57,069 bases of DNA. Source: CAYPHJ01 sp964410485 (GTDB lineage: Bacteria; Desulfobacterota; Binatia; UBA9968). The notes beneath the pieces are model-generated. The model did no database searches. It saw only the letters and a list, made by a program, of their open reading frames with translations, and was not told the DNA's origin. The position numbers were made by a program, and so were the translations under genes. The stretch is taken from assembly GCA_964410485.1 (NCBI GenBank), contig CAYPHJ010000017.1, positions 1-57,069 on the forward strand. Reading direction: 5' to 3'. Below are positions 1 to 8,537 of this stretch, piece after piece (position 1 is the first letter of the stretch; every line of letters begins with the position of its first letter).

Positions 1-1
1 C

Positions 2-880
2 ATTGAAAATAAACATACAAACCGGCCTTTGAAATGTCAAGTTATTTATGACTCAGGAACGGGCAACAATGAAGAGATCCTCGCCAAAGCACTCAGAAGA
101 AAACGATCTGCCGTCGTGCTCGCAACTAAGTTCGGCAATTTACGCGGCCAGCCCTGGGCCAATGGGCGGGAGGTGGAAGGGAAACCGGAATACGTCGCAT
201 GGGCATGCGAGAATTCACTGCGCCGGCTCGAAACGGACTACATTGACCTCTACTATTTACACCGCGTCGATCCGAACGTCCCGATCGAAGAGACTGTGGG
301 TGCTATGGCGCGGCTTATCGCACAGGGGAAAATCCGTCACATCGGTTTGAGCGAGGCGGGGCCGCAAACGTTGCGGCGCGCGAACGCAGTTCACCCGATC
401 ACCGCCGTCCAGAGCGAGTATTCACTGTGGACGCGTGACTATGAAGCGAACACGATACCCACGGTGCGCGAGCTGGGCATCGGCTACGTCGCCTACTACG
501 CCCTTGGCCGCGGATTTCTCGGCGGCGCTTTTAAAGCGTTTTCCGATTTGGGAGGAAAGGAAGCGAAACGCAGAGGACCCCGCTTCTGTGAGGAAAATTT
601 TTCGCACAATGCGGCTTTATTGCAGCGCCTTCAAGCGCTCGCCGATGCCAAAAAATGCACGGCGGCTCAACTCGCCCTCGCGTGGATTTTGCACCAAGGC
701 GAGTTTTTTGTCCCCATCCCCGGCACGTACAACATCGCCCACCTGCAGGACAATGCGGCAGCGGGGGACATCCGGCTTTCTGAGGAAGAGCTGAAGTCGA
801 TAGATAAAATTTTTCCCCGTGAGAGCGCTGCCGCCGGCGGGCGCCACGCTTACGATCGGTCGAAGGATCTCAACATTTGA
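2..880 (+). CDS. Aldo/keto reductase, 5' end incomplete or degenerate
   Basis: NAD(P)H-dependent carbonyl reductase of the aldo/keto reductase superfamily, of the AKR13/YakC-like type, and presumably cytosolic. The frame is open back to the window edge and the first possible start is a TTG at 29. From GTGNNEEIL onward the match is typical: LATKFG holds the catalytic Lys, YYLHRVDP the catalytic His, and IPIPGT-like C-terminal cofactor residues follow. The first 90-odd bases do not encode the usual LGxxFxDTADxYG segment. The Tyr is kept (VIYDSGTG) but the catalytic Asp five residues before it is replaced by Lys. The product is therefore either cut by the window edge or contig end, or N-terminally decayed. 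About 283 residues are visible, against 320-330 for the family. The family call is firm and activity is doubtful. Confidence 0.8.
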   Translation: MENKHTNRPLKCQVIYDSGTGNNEEILAKALRRKRSAVVLATKFGNLRGQPWANGREVEGKPEYVAWACENSLRRLETDYIDLYYLHRVDPNVPIEETVGAMARLIAQGKIRHIGLSEAGPQTLRRANAVHPITAVQSEYSLWTRDYEANTIPTVRELGIGYVAYYALGRGFLGGAFKAFSDLGGKEAKRRGPRFCEENFSHNAALLQRLQALADAKKCTAAQLALAWILHQGEFFVPIPGTYNIAHLQDNAAAGDIRLSEEELKSIDKIFPRESAAAGGRHAYDRSKDLNI

Positions 881-960
881 GTACGCAATTATGTTGTCAA
901 CGACAGCGAAAGTTGGTAGCTACAAGCTACAATTTCGAACCTGCATAAGGAGAGCACAGT

Positions 961-2010
961 ATGTCGGGTACCAACCTCAGATATAGTATTTTGTCTGTTC
1001 TAGTTGCGGTTAGTGTGTTCGTCGCCGCGACTGTTCACGCACAGACGGAGCCTTTCTTTCAGGGAAAGAACGTCCGCATTGTCGTTGGGTTTTCGCCTGG
1101 GGGAATTGTGGATCTATGGGCGCGTTTCATCGGCAGGCACATGTCCCGGCACATACCTGGAAATCCGAACTTCGTCGTACAGAACATGCCCGGCGGCGGT
1201 TCCATGATCGCCGCCAACTACGTGTACAACCTTGCCAAACCTGACGGTCTGACCGTCGGGATGTTCTCTGCCGGACTGTTTTTCGAGCAGCTGCTCAGTC
1301 GGGATGCTGCGCGTTTTGACTGGGGAAAATTTACCTGGATCGGTTCCCCCGTGCGCAACTTCGAGATTCTCTACATTCGCTCCGCCGCAGGAATAAAGAG
1401 CGTGGATGATATCCGCAAGGCGGCTAAACCTGTCTCGTGCGGCGCTACGGGTCCCGGAACGACATCGGACTACTTTCCGAAACTCGTTGAACAGGCAAGC
1501 GGCATAAAATTTCACATGGTCGCGGGTTATCCTGGGGTGCGGGATATCGATATTGCCCTGGAGAGGGGAGAAGTCGACTGCGCTGCGGCAACCAACGAGC
1601 TTTTTAATCGTGAGCCCGGCCGAACCTGGCTCGAGACCGGCTTTCTCCGAGTGCTGGTACAGGGGGGGGCCACCCGGCACCCGAAGTTTTCCGATGCGCC
1701 AACGATCTACGAACTCATGGAACAACACAACAAGCCCGAAGAGACGAGAAGAGTTGCCGTGCTGCTTCGTTCCGTTGGAGAATTCGGCCGGCCCCTGGCA
1801 GGTAGCCCGGGAATTCCAGCGGCGCGCGCCCAAGTACTACGCCAGGCCTATGCGAAAACTCTCACGGACCCGAGCGCGCTGGCCGAGGCCAAAAAAATGG
1901 GCTGGGAACTGGAGCCGACTAGCGGAGAATCGCTGCAGGACCTCGCGAAAAGGGTGATCGCCCAGCCACCGGAGGTTGTTGCTGGTTTAAAACAAATACT
2001 CGGTAAGTAG
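961..2010 (+). CDS. Bug/TctC-family tripartite tricarboxylate transporter substrate-binding protein
   Basis: Periplasmic solute-binding protein of 349 residues. A signal peptide of about 27 residues (hydrophobic core ILSVLVAVSVFVAATV, cleavage near HAQ) precedes the Bug fold: FFQGKNVRIVVGFSPGG (first phosphate/carboxylate loop), HIPGNPNFVVQNMPGGG and later the CGATGPGTTSDYF ligand loop. A clear Shine-Dalgarno AAGGAG lies 9 nt before the ATG. In the family this protein hands carboxylates to the TctA/TctB membrane subunits, but none are encoded nearby, so it is an orphan receptor. It is a close paralogue of the proteins at 6376 and 23947, which share the FYQGKT and HIPGNP signatures. The ligand cannot be predicted. 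Confidence 0.9.
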   Translation: MSGTNLRYSILSVLVAVSVFVAATVHAQTEPFFQGKNVRIVVGFSPGGIVDLWARFIGRHMSRHIPGNPNFVVQNMPGGGSMIAANYVYNLAKPDGLTVGMFSAGLFFEQLLSRDAARFDWGKFTWIGSPVRNFEILYIRSAAGIKSVDDIRKAAKPVSCGATGPGTTSDYFPKLVEQASGIKFHMVAGYPGVRDIDIALERGEVDCAAATNELFNREPGRTWLETGFLRVLVQGGATRHPKFSDAPTIYELMEQHNKPEETRRVAVLLRSVGEFGRPLAGSPGIPAARAQVLRQAYAKTLTDPSALAEAKKMGWELEPTSGESLQDLAKRVIAQPPEVVAGLKQILGK

Positions 2011-2189
2011 AGCCTGTGATTCCTCCGGAAAACTCCGGAGTAGCTTTCACTTCATCTTGATCTAAACACCCTCGTTTAGTTTCAGCACCAAAGCCCCCGC
2101 ATCGGCGCAATGTCCGAGTGCCTCTAGCCACGGCTTGACCCCGTGTGATGCTGTTCTGCTATAGTGCACGCGCAGCGCCGCGCGAATCG

Positions 2190-3275
2190 ATGATGAATTA
2201 TCAGTTTTGGAAAACAGTCCTGCTCCTGGTGATTGTGGTCGCCATGGTTGGCGGATTTGGAGTGTGGTGGTGGAAGACCGCCGGCTATGTCTCCACCGAT
2301 GATGCCCGCATCAAGGCCGAAATCGTTGCTGTCAGCACTGAACTGACAGGCAGGCTGACATCCTTGACCAAGGAGGAGGGCGATACGGTAGCTCGGCACG
2401 AACTCCTTGCCACGGTTGATCGGCTCGAACTGGAAATTCACTTGCGACAAGCCGAAGCGGAAGTGGACCGCTCGCGCAACAGAGCAGAGCAGGCGACTAG
2501 AGAAATTGAACTGCACGTGGCGAGACAAAAAGAAGAGGTGGCAAAGGCTGAAGCTGCGCTTCGCGCATTCCGCCATCTTTATGACGACGCCCGCGCCTAT
2601 GCAGTGCAGGTAAAGGAGGACTGGCGTCGAAACCAAAATCTCTTCGAAAAACAACTCGTGGCGGCGCAGGAGTTGGAACGCGCGAAAACCGGCCTCCAGC
2701 AAGCCGAGGCGCAGATGTCTGCCGCGCTCGAAAAAATCAAGGAAGGGGAATCTACATTGGATTTGGCCCGGCTAAGGGCGAGAGAAACGGCTGTCATGCA
2801 AGCGGATCTTCTGGCCCGCCGGGCGGATATGAGGCGAGCCGAAGCCGTGGTCGCCGAGCTAAACCGCAAACTCCAGTTGACGGCAATTCACAGTCCGGTT
2901 GCCGGAGTCGTGGTGAAAAAAAGCGCTCGTTCGGGAGAAGTCGTGCAGGTCGGCCAGCCCATCTACATGGTCGTCGATTCCAGTAACTACTGGGTCGAGG
3001 CAAATATAGACGAAACCGAGATTCGTTTTGTTCAACCGGGCAGCCCGGTGATCATCCGTGTGGATTCCTACCCCAACGAGCACTTTGAAGGCCGGGTCAT
3101 AGAAGTATTCGGCGCCACTGTTTCGGAGTTTTCTTTGTTCACGCCTCAGAAGTTGACGGGACAATTTATCAAATCGACCCAAAGGATCCCGGTTAAGATA
3201 TCCGTCACCAACAGCAACGGTTTGCTGAAGGTCGGTATGTTGGCCGTCGTGCGCATCAAGAAGCATTCTGATTGA
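2190..3275 (+). CDS. HlyD/EmrA-family membrane-fusion (periplasmic adaptor) protein
   Basis: Adaptor that links an inner-membrane exporter to an outer-membrane channel. It has one N-terminal membrane helix (VLLLVIVVAMVGGFGVWWW), a barrel-sandwich/lipoyl half starting YVSTDDARIKAEIVAVSTEL, a long alpha-helical coiled-coil hairpin around residues 75-210 rich in Ala/Glu/Arg, then LQLTAIHSPVAGVVVKKSARSGEVV (second lipoyl half) and a beta-barrel. I prefer the ATG at 2190, which places the membrane helix close to the N terminus; an in-frame ATG at 2145 would add 15 residues. Seven bases separate it from the DHA2 transporter downstream, so the two form an EmrAB-like operon. No TolC-type outer-membrane gene is present. 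Confidence 0.88.
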   Translation: MMNYQFWKTVLLLVIVVAMVGGFGVWWWKTAGYVSTDDARIKAEIVAVSTELTGRLTSLTKEEGDTVARHELLATVDRLELEIHLRQAEAEVDRSRNRAEQATREIELHVARQKEEVAKAEAALRAFRHLYDDARAYAVQVKEDWRRNQNLFEKQLVAAQELERAKTGLQQAEAQMSAALEKIKEGESTLDLARLRARETAVMQADLLARRADMRRAEAVVAELNRKLQLTAIHSPVAGVVVKKSARSGEVVQVGQPIYMVVDSSNYWVEANIDETEIRFVQPGSPVIIRVDSYPNEHFEGRVIEVFGATVSEFSLFTPQKLTGQFIKSTQRIPVKISVTNSNGLLKVGMLAVVRIKKHSD

Positions 3276-3281
3276 GGCGCC

Positions 3282-4835
3282 ATGGAGCCTGCTTCGTCCC
3301 CTTCCTCAGTCCCTGACGCTTTTCGCAAGTGGGCGATCGCCTTTACGCTTTTTTTGGGAACCTTATCGGTGGGGCTGAGCGTCACGGCGGTGAATATCGC
3401 CATTCCCACCATCATGTCATCCTTTGGCGTCTCTTTGACTCGCATCCAGTGGGTGTTAACTGGCTTCATGATCACCCGTACCGTGCTCATTCCCTCCGTA
3501 GGTTGGCTAGGCGACCGAATAGGAGATCGTAATGTTTTTGTTTTGAGCACAACGATTTTCACTGCAGGATCTCTGCTCTGCTCGATTTCCTGGAACGCGG
3601 AATCGCTAATCTTCTTTCGCATTATACAAGGCGTAGGCGCCGGCCCGCTCCTCGGTGTTGCGATGGCGATCATGTTCGAGGCCTTTCCGCGTACCGAGCG
3701 AGGCTTGGCGATGGGGCTCTTCATGACCGGTTGGTCCTTAGGTCCTTTTTTAGGCCCACTGCTCGGCGGCTACCTGGCGGAGCACGTACACTGGCGGGCT
3801 ATCTTCTATCTCAATCTTCCCACGGGTTTGCTGAGCATCATAACTGGTTATTACATTCTCCCGAGCACCCGGTCTAAAGGTCGAGCAGCACCTCTCGATG
3901 GTTTTGGTCTGATCACAATGACAGCAGCGACGATTACACTGCTTTTAGCCCTCAGTCTTGGTCATGAAGAAGGCTGGCAAAGCCGCTTTATTGTCGGCCT
4001 ATTTACCTCCTCCGCCATTTTGTTTGTTCTCTTTCTCGGCGCTGAACTTAAAGCAACAAATCCCTTTTTGGAGCTGCGCTACTTTCGCGACTTGAACTTC
4101 AGCCTGGCCAACCTTCTGATCTTCTTTCGCGTCTTCGGCTTTCGCGGAGCCAATTTCCTCGTCTCTCTATTCCTTCAAAAAGCGCTCAACTACAGCCCCA
4201 CGCAAGCCGGCATTTTTCTTCTTCCCGGCGCTCTAATTACCGGTCTCTGGTCTCCACTCGCTGGAAGTTTCACCGATCGGATGGGTCCCCGGGTGCCGAT
4301 TATCGGCGGTTTGATCATCCTTGTGGCTGCGCTGTACGGCATGTCTACAATGTCGCTGTGGAGCACAATCGGTACGATATTCTTCTTTTTGTGCCTGAAG
4401 AGCGTGGGCCAGTCGAGCTTGAACGCGCCGCTCAACACGGTCGCCCTGGCCGCGCTACCGGAAGGTAGGGCGCGCATGGGAAGCGGGATGATCGGCATGA
4501 CGCGGGGGCTTGGCGAGGCATTTAGCATCGCCGTCTTCAGCTTTCTGCTGGAGAGATACGCCTACCTGAACCTTTACGCTATTCCACATCTTCAAGGAGC
4601 TGCCTTTACCGCCAGCGAGCGTCATGAAGCCCTGGCGCATATACGCGGCCTTCTCATCCAAGCCGGCGAGTTCGGCCTTGCCGTAGACGTACGGGCTCAG
4701 TCACTGCTAGCCCACGCGCTGATGAGCCAGGCGCTTACCCGCGCATACCAAGATCTATTCTTCCTCATTGCGATTCTCCACGTGGTACTGATTGTAATAG
4801 CGCTTTTCATCCGCACGCAAAGACACCCGTCCTGA
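3282..4835 (+). CDS. DHA2-family MFS multidrug efflux permease (EmrB/QacA type)
   Basis: Inner-membrane proton-driven drug exporter of 517 residues with about 14 hydrophobic segments. Family motifs seen are the loop 2-3 signature GWLGDRIGDRNVF, the helix-5 antiporter signature GWSLGPFLGPLLGGYL and NIAIPTIMSSFGVS in helix 1. It starts at the ATG 7 nt after the adaptor stop and so is translationally linked to it. As in EmrAB, export of hydrophobic toxicants or metabolites is likely. The substrate cannot be inferred, although the surrounding xenobiotic-type catabolic genes fit an efflux role. Full length, with no unusual features. Confidence 0.9.
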   Translation: MEPASSPSSVPDAFRKWAIAFTLFLGTLSVGLSVTAVNIAIPTIMSSFGVSLTRIQWVLTGFMITRTVLIPSVGWLGDRIGDRNVFVLSTTIFTAGSLLCSISWNAESLIFFRIIQGVGAGPLLGVAMAIMFEAFPRTERGLAMGLFMTGWSLGPFLGPLLGGYLAEHVHWRAIFYLNLPTGLLSIITGYYILPSTRSKGRAAPLDGFGLITMTAATITLLLALSLGHEEGWQSRFIVGLFTSSAILFVLFLGAELKATNPFLELRYFRDLNFSLANLLIFFRVFGFRGANFLVSLFLQKALNYSPTQAGIFLLPGALITGLWSPLAGSFTDRMGPRVPIIGGLIILVAALYGMSTMSLWSTIGTIFFFLCLKSVGQSSLNAPLNTVALAALPEGRARMGSGMIGMTRGLGEAFSIAVFSFLLERYAYLNLYAIPHLQGAAFTASERHEALAHIRGLLIQAGEFGLAVDVRAQSLLAHALMSQALTRAYQDLFFLIAILHVVLIVIALFIRTQRHPS

Positions 4836-4919
4836 GCGGCAAACAACCTGAGCGGACCGTCGTGCTCAGGATCTCAGATCGGGAGAAGCCGAGTCGCCAG
4901 AGCCATATTCCGGCCTGAA

Positions 4920-5246
4920 CTACCTGTCCTTTTTAAACTTGCGCAACGCAACGAGCTCCTCATAGTTCCACCGCCGTAAACGCAATTTTCTCTTGGGTTT
5001 TGGCAGCTTCCCCTCGCGCAACCAGTAATCGACCGTCCTGTCTGAAACACCGAATAGTCTGGCGACTTCGCGTTTGCTTATGAATCTTCTCCTCCATCGT
5101 TTGTAGACTCGATTGCCCGCAACAATAGCCAGCAACCCAACAACAATCCCGGCCAATGCGGTTAAGACTCCGAAGCCTTGAGCAAGAGAGATAACCGACA
5201 GCTGGAGAGTCACCAAGCCAAACAAGACGACGATGAGACCTATCAT
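4920..5246 (-). CDS. Membrane-anchored helix-turn-helix (MerR/excisionase-like) protein
   Basis: Small protein with two N-terminal hydrophobic segments (MIGLIVVLFGLVTLQLSVISL and a Gly/Ala/Val-rich second one), a basic stretch YKRWRRRF and a C-terminal HTH_17/MerR-like DNA-binding unit: SKREVARLFGVSDRTVDYWL followed by REGKLPKPKRKLRLRRW and a Glu/Leu/Arg tail. The HTH of this type is normally cytosolic in excisionases or plasmid regulators; here it seems tethered to the membrane. The ATG at 5246 gives 108 residues. An upstream TTG at 5324 would give 134. Neither has a convincing ribosome-binding site. The gene is convergent with the efflux operon. Its function is unknown; regulation of neighbouring genes is possible but unsupported. 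Confidence 0.65.
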   Translation of the reverse strand: MIGLIVVLFGLVTLQLSVISLAQGFGVLTALAGIVVGLLAIVAGNRVYKRWRRRFISKREVARLFGVSDRTVDYWLREGKLPKPKRKLRLRRWNYEELVALRKFKKDR

Positions 5247-5429
5247 TGCGCTGTCAAGCAAGATAACGGAGAGAGGCCGAGTTCGGCAAGGCGACGGCAA
5301 GTGCAACGATTTTTCGAGGATCAATGTTCAGGGGTATCGACCTTGTAGGCGTGAAAAGGGAGCAAGGGGGTGTTGGGTATAGGCGCGTGCGCTGCTTCTA
5401 AGGAGTCGGTAACAAAAGAGAAGAAGTGG

Positions 5430-5786
5430 CTACTCGTTTATGCGGCTATTTACGACAGCGAGAAGATCTTCAAGAAAGACCGGCTTTCGAAGATAAAAAC
5501 CTCCAATAGCTTCCGCGTCCGCCTGAGCGTCACCGTTTTGTCCTGTTATCAGGACTTTAAGCTTGTCAGGCCACCGTTTGTGATAGTGTCTCAATACATC
5601 GAGGCCATTCACTTTGCCCGACAGCGAGTAATCACTGATCACGATCTCAAAAGGCTTCTGATCGATTAGCTTTATTGCGGCTTCACCATTATCGGCTTCA
5701 GCAACCTCGAATCCCTCACGTCGGAGGAATTCTGAGACACTCCAACGCGCGAGAGGTTCATCTTCTGCGACAAGGATGGGCTTCAT
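5430..5786 (-). CDS. Stand-alone response-regulator receiver domain (CheY-like)
   Basis: A 118-residue single-domain receiver. Acidic pocket residues Glu8/Asp9, phospho-acceptor Asp52 in IVISDYSLSG, Thr81 in KVLITGQ and Lys101 in YLRKPV are all present, so it should be phosphorylatable. There is no output domain, so it acts as a phospho-relay or by protein contact. No histidine kinase lies beside it; the nearest is at 35363. The ATG is preceded by a GGAG-like sequence (plus-strand reading CTCCTTC just after 5786). Preceding DNA contains no partner gene on the same strand. Confidence 0.85.
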   Translation of the reverse strand: MKPILVAEDEPLARWSVSEFLRREGFEVAEADNGEAAIKLIDQKPFEIVISDYSLSGKVNGLDVLRHYHKRWPDKLKVLITGQNGDAQADAEAIGGFYLRKPVFLEDLLAVVNSRINE

Positions 5787-5979
5787 AGGGGCATCTCCTT
5801 CGGAGTCCCTGTACTTGAAAAATGTGTCGCAAGTTTTGTGCCTTCACGGGCGGGGTCGTCCTTAGGACGGTATAAAAAACCTGGGTTCATTGTGAATAAC
5901 CAGGACCAATTCCACCGGTTTTCGTTTCCCCTGGAACATTTTGGTGACAGCGAACAAGGAAGCTTGTATAAATACCTGA

Positions 5980-6210
5980 ATTCAATCAGGCGAGGAGCGA
6001 AAGCCATGGAAGGCGAAGGCGAAACGCGACGAAGAGATACGCCAACTTGCATACAGGTTTTGGCAAGCGGAAGGCTGTCCTAACGGATGCGATGTTGAGC
6101 ATTGGCTCAGAGCGCAGATGGTCTGGGAAGAAATGAACCGCCCGAAAAACAAACCCGTGTCGCGCGGGCGACGAAAAGGAACACGGAAGACCAACGAAAG
6201 CGAGCTATAG
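5980..6210 (+). pseudogene. DUF2934-domain small protein without a usable start codon
   Basis: In the frame of 6001 the translation contains a clear DUF2934 unit: DEEIRQLAYRFWQAEGC followed by PNGCDVEHWLRAQMVWEE, then a basic tail rich in Lys/Arg ending at TAG 6208-6210. The frame is closed upstream by a TGA at 5977-5979 and there is no ATG, GTG or TTG before the domain; only an ATT at 5980 lies at the right place. An ATG at 6006 is in a different frame. So the gene is either started from a rare codon, frame-shifted, or a remnant. DUF2934 proteins are small and of unknown function. I am sure of the domain and unsure that it is expressed. Confidence 0.5.
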
Positions 6211-6375
6211 GCGCTCAGGTTTTGATCGACGACAATCGCCTTGCCTGCGCGGTCTTCCCGCCGCACGCGCTTTCTCTTGACACCCTCGTTTCGCCGGCAA
6301 TATGATCGCCCCGTCGTTTTCGGATCTGGATCTATAGAAGTGTTCCTGGTGGCCTGGTTCCCAAGCGGAGGTGCT

Positions 6376-7404
6376 ATGAAACGATTTGCGATTGCGTTGT
6401 TGTTTGTATTGGCGTCGGTGTCCAATCTCCAAGCTCAGGCTCCTTTCTACCAAGGAAAAACCATCAGGATCGTCGTCGGTAACCTTGCCGGGGATGCGTA
6501 CGATCTGTGGGCAAGAATTTTCGCTCAACACATGGGCAAATACATACCGGGTAACCCAGCGTTCATCGTGCAGAACATGCCCGGCGCGGGAGGCGTAATC
6601 GCCGCCAACTACGTTTATTCCGTCGGCAAACCGGACGGTCTGACCCTCGGTGCATTCGGACCTTCTATGTACTTCGATCAGCTTGCCAGGCGCAAAGAGG
6701 TGCAATTTGACTGGTCTAAGTTCACCTGGATCGGAACGCCGGAGCAAACCGAGTTTATCTTAATTATGAGGACGGACACTCCGTACCGAACCATCGAGGA
6801 TGTCCGTAAGGCCGCCCAACCACCAAAGTGTGGCGCGACCGGAACGAGCACTTCCGGCTATTACATTCCGAAGTTTCTGAACGATGGCCTCGGCATCAAA
6901 TTCGATATTGTGCGGGGTTATCCCGGTGGGGGTGAGATCGACCTCGCCATCGAACGGGGCGAGGTGCAATGTCGTAACCTCACGATCAGCACCTATTTCG
7001 CGCGCGAACCTTTCCTAACGTGGCACAAGAAGGGCTTCGTTAGACCGATCATGCAAACGCCGAGGAAAAGAGATTCCAGAGTCGCCGATGTACCTTCCAT
7101 TTTCGAGTTGATGGACCAACACAACACGCCGGAAGCAACCCGCCGCTTGGCCACGGTCCTGCTGGCTCCCGCGGTCTTTGGGCGGCCTATGGTTGCTACT
7201 CCCGGTGTGCCGCCCGATCGCGTGAAGATCTTGCGCGACGCGCACCATGCGTCGCTCAAAGATCCAGCCGTACTGCGAGAGTTGGAGAAAAGACGATGGA
7301 TCGTGGATTCGATCAGCGGCGAGGATTTGGCGGCGTTGGCAAAAGAGGTGGTTTCGCAACCGCCTGAGGTCATCGAACAGATGAGAAAGATGTTGGGAAA
7401 TTAG
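6376..7404 (+). CDS. Bug/TctC-family substrate-binding protein (second paralogue)
   Basis: 342-residue periplasmic binding protein. The chosen ATG follows GGAGGTGCT, and the longer open frame from 6241 has no support. The signal peptide is MKRFAIALLFVLASVSNLQAQ. The Bug fold follows: APFYQGKTIRIVVGNLAGDAYDLWAR, IPGNPAFIVQNMPGAGG, AANYVYSVGKPDGLTLG, and CGATGTSTSGYYIPKF as the ligand loop. It is clearly paralogous to the protein at 961 (shared DLWAR, FTWIG, GYPG and MDQHNTPEATRR-like segments), suggesting duplication around the efflux operon. No TctA/TctB genes are in the window. Confidence 0.9.
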   Translation: MKRFAIALLFVLASVSNLQAQAPFYQGKTIRIVVGNLAGDAYDLWARIFAQHMGKYIPGNPAFIVQNMPGAGGVIAANYVYSVGKPDGLTLGAFGPSMYFDQLARRKEVQFDWSKFTWIGTPEQTEFILIMRTDTPYRTIEDVRKAAQPPKCGATGTSTSGYYIPKFLNDGLGIKFDIVRGYPGGGEIDLAIERGEVQCRNLTISTYFAREPFLTWHKKGFVRPIMQTPRKRDSRVADVPSIFELMDQHNTPEATRRLATVLLAPAVFGRPMVATPGVPPDRVKILRDAHHASLKDPAVLRELEKRRWIVDSISGEDLAALAKEVVSQPPEVIEQMRKMLGN

Positions 7405-7428
7405 CGCCAGTACTGCTGCAGTCTTTTT

Positions 7429-7460
7429 GTTTCTCCCCCGCCAAAAAGCGGGGGAGAAAC
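7429..7460. terminator. Perfect 13-bp hairpin between convergent genes
   Basis: Arms GTTTCTCCCCCGC and GCGGGGGAGAAAC flank the loop CAAAAA. The hairpin lies between the Bug gene ending at 7404 (+) and the lipoprotein gene ending at 7496 (-). Its position fits a bidirectional terminator. However, the T tract (CTTTTT) precedes the hairpin rather than following it, so it is not a textbook intrinsic terminator and could act by protecting 3' ends. Confidence 0.55.
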
Positions 7461-7495
7461 ACCACGTCTCGGTTTGATCCCGAAGGCAAACGTCA

Positions 7496-7987
7496 CTAAT
7501 TCCCGTAGATCAGATATGCACCCGGCGGCACCTGATGTTCGAGCGTATGGCAGTCTCGGGGAGGTGGTTGATGTCCCGGGGGACGACCGGGAAACCAGAT
7601 TCGACATTTTCCGGGAGGAGGAAGATGTCCAGGAGGGATTTTGGCGTAAGAAGCAGAGCGCGTGCGCTCGATGGGAACGACTTCCGGAGGCCTGGCCCTT
7701 TCAATGGCGACCGGTACCGATTGCTGCTGCGCTCGCTCTTGAGCTTGGAGTTGATCCCCGATGAGAACGCCGGCGCCAAGGCCAACCGCGCCGCCGATCA
7801 GAGCGCCAGTGCCTGGCCTATCCACAGCGCTGCCAATAGCCGCTCCGGCAGCAGCGCCTCCGAGGGTGCCAATGCCTGCGGCCTTCTCTCTTGTCGTTAG
7901 CGGTCCCCCTGCGCAGCCGACAACAAAGGCCCCGCATAGAACGACCATCAGGCCCGAAATCCGACTAAAGAGTATAGTTCTTTCCAT
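7496..7987 (-). CDS. Glycine-zipper lipoprotein with Pro-rich tail
   Basis: 163-residue envelope protein. It has an N-terminal lipoprotein signal with lipobox-like VVGC followed by AGGPLT. A glycine-zipper membrane segment follows at about residues 38-78 (repeats of GG/AAAG/GAxIG and GALIGGAVGLGAGVLIG), then a Gln/Arg-rich stretch. The C-terminal half has PPGH/PPPG repeats (IPPGHLPPPGKCRIWFPGR, PPGHQPPPRDC). A Shine-Dalgarno AAGGAA precedes the ATG. Glycine-zipper proteins (SlyB/OmpA-like) sit in the outer membrane and respond to envelope stress. The Pro-rich tail motif recurs in small outer-membrane proteins of soil bacteria. The exact role is unknown. Confidence 0.75.
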   Translation of the reverse strand: MERTILFSRISGLMVVLCGAFVVGCAGGPLTTREKAAGIGTLGGAAAGAAIGSAVDRPGTGALIGGAVGLGAGVLIGDQLQAQERAQQQSVPVAIERARPPEVVPIERTRSASYAKIPPGHLPPPGKCRIWFPGRPPGHQPPPRDCHTLEHQVPPGAYLIYGN

Positions 7988-8048
7988 GTCTGTTCCTTTC
8001 GACCGATCTTTCGTGGAGAATCACTCCAAGCGCAGCTATCCTCCGTGC

Positions 8049-8537
8049 CTAGCGGAAGTTCGCCGTGCTTATTGCGGTTGTTCGAAAATTGCCGGTATAC
8101 GGACTGCCGGAGGTTTGGCCTGTTCTGCCCGCGCCATACCCCTCTTCGTAGCCGCGTTTCAGCCCCTGCTCAAACCGCTCCTGATAGTAGTGCTGGTAGC
8201 CCTTTTCGTAGCCCTGCCCGTAACCCTCCTGGTATCCGCGATCATAAGGGTCACGAGTGACAGGTGGCGGCGGTGGAGCTGGCGGGGGGACATAAACCAC
8301 CTGCGGAGATGGCGGCGACAGCAAAACCCGGTCTATGATGACTCCGGTAATCAGTCCTCCAAGCACGCCCGCAGCGATTGCTCCTCCGTCATAATGGTGT
8401 GTCTTCTTCACCACCGTAACGTGACGCACATGGTGGACTCGCCCATGAAAACCACGGCCGTGTTTTCCGCCTCCCGCAAAGCTCGTAGCCGGTAAAAGCA
8501 GCATCGCCATAGAAAGTCCGAGAGCAATCTTTTTCAT
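8049..8537 (-). CDS. Secreted glycine-zipper protein with GY-rich repeat region
   Basis: The ATG at 8537 follows GGAGGTTTT and starts a 162-residue protein with a cleavable signal (MKKIALGLSMAMLLLPATSFAGG). A His-rich stretch (GRGFHGRVHHVRHVTVVKK) comes next, then one hydrophobic glycine-rich segment (AIAAGVLGGLITGVIIDRVLL) and a PPPAPPPPP linker. The C-terminal region holds tandem YxxGYxxGY units (DRGYQEGYGQGYEKGYQ). The architecture suggests an envelope or surface protein; the His-rich part could bind metal. It is in the same orientation as the lipoprotein downstream. No family-level function can be stated. Confidence 0.75.
   Translation of the reverse strand: MKKIALGLSMAMLLLPATSFAGGGKHGRGFHGRVHHVRHVTVVKKTHHYDGGAIAAGVLGGLITGVIIDRVLLSPPSPQVVYVPPPAPPPPPVTRDPYDRGYQEGYGQGYEKGYQHYYQERFEQGLKRGYEEGYGAGRTGQTSGSPYTGNFRTTAISTANFR

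Noticed and set aside
5838..6083. 81-residue plus-strand open frame
   Set aside because: No family match; overlaps the real DUF2934 reading in another frame.
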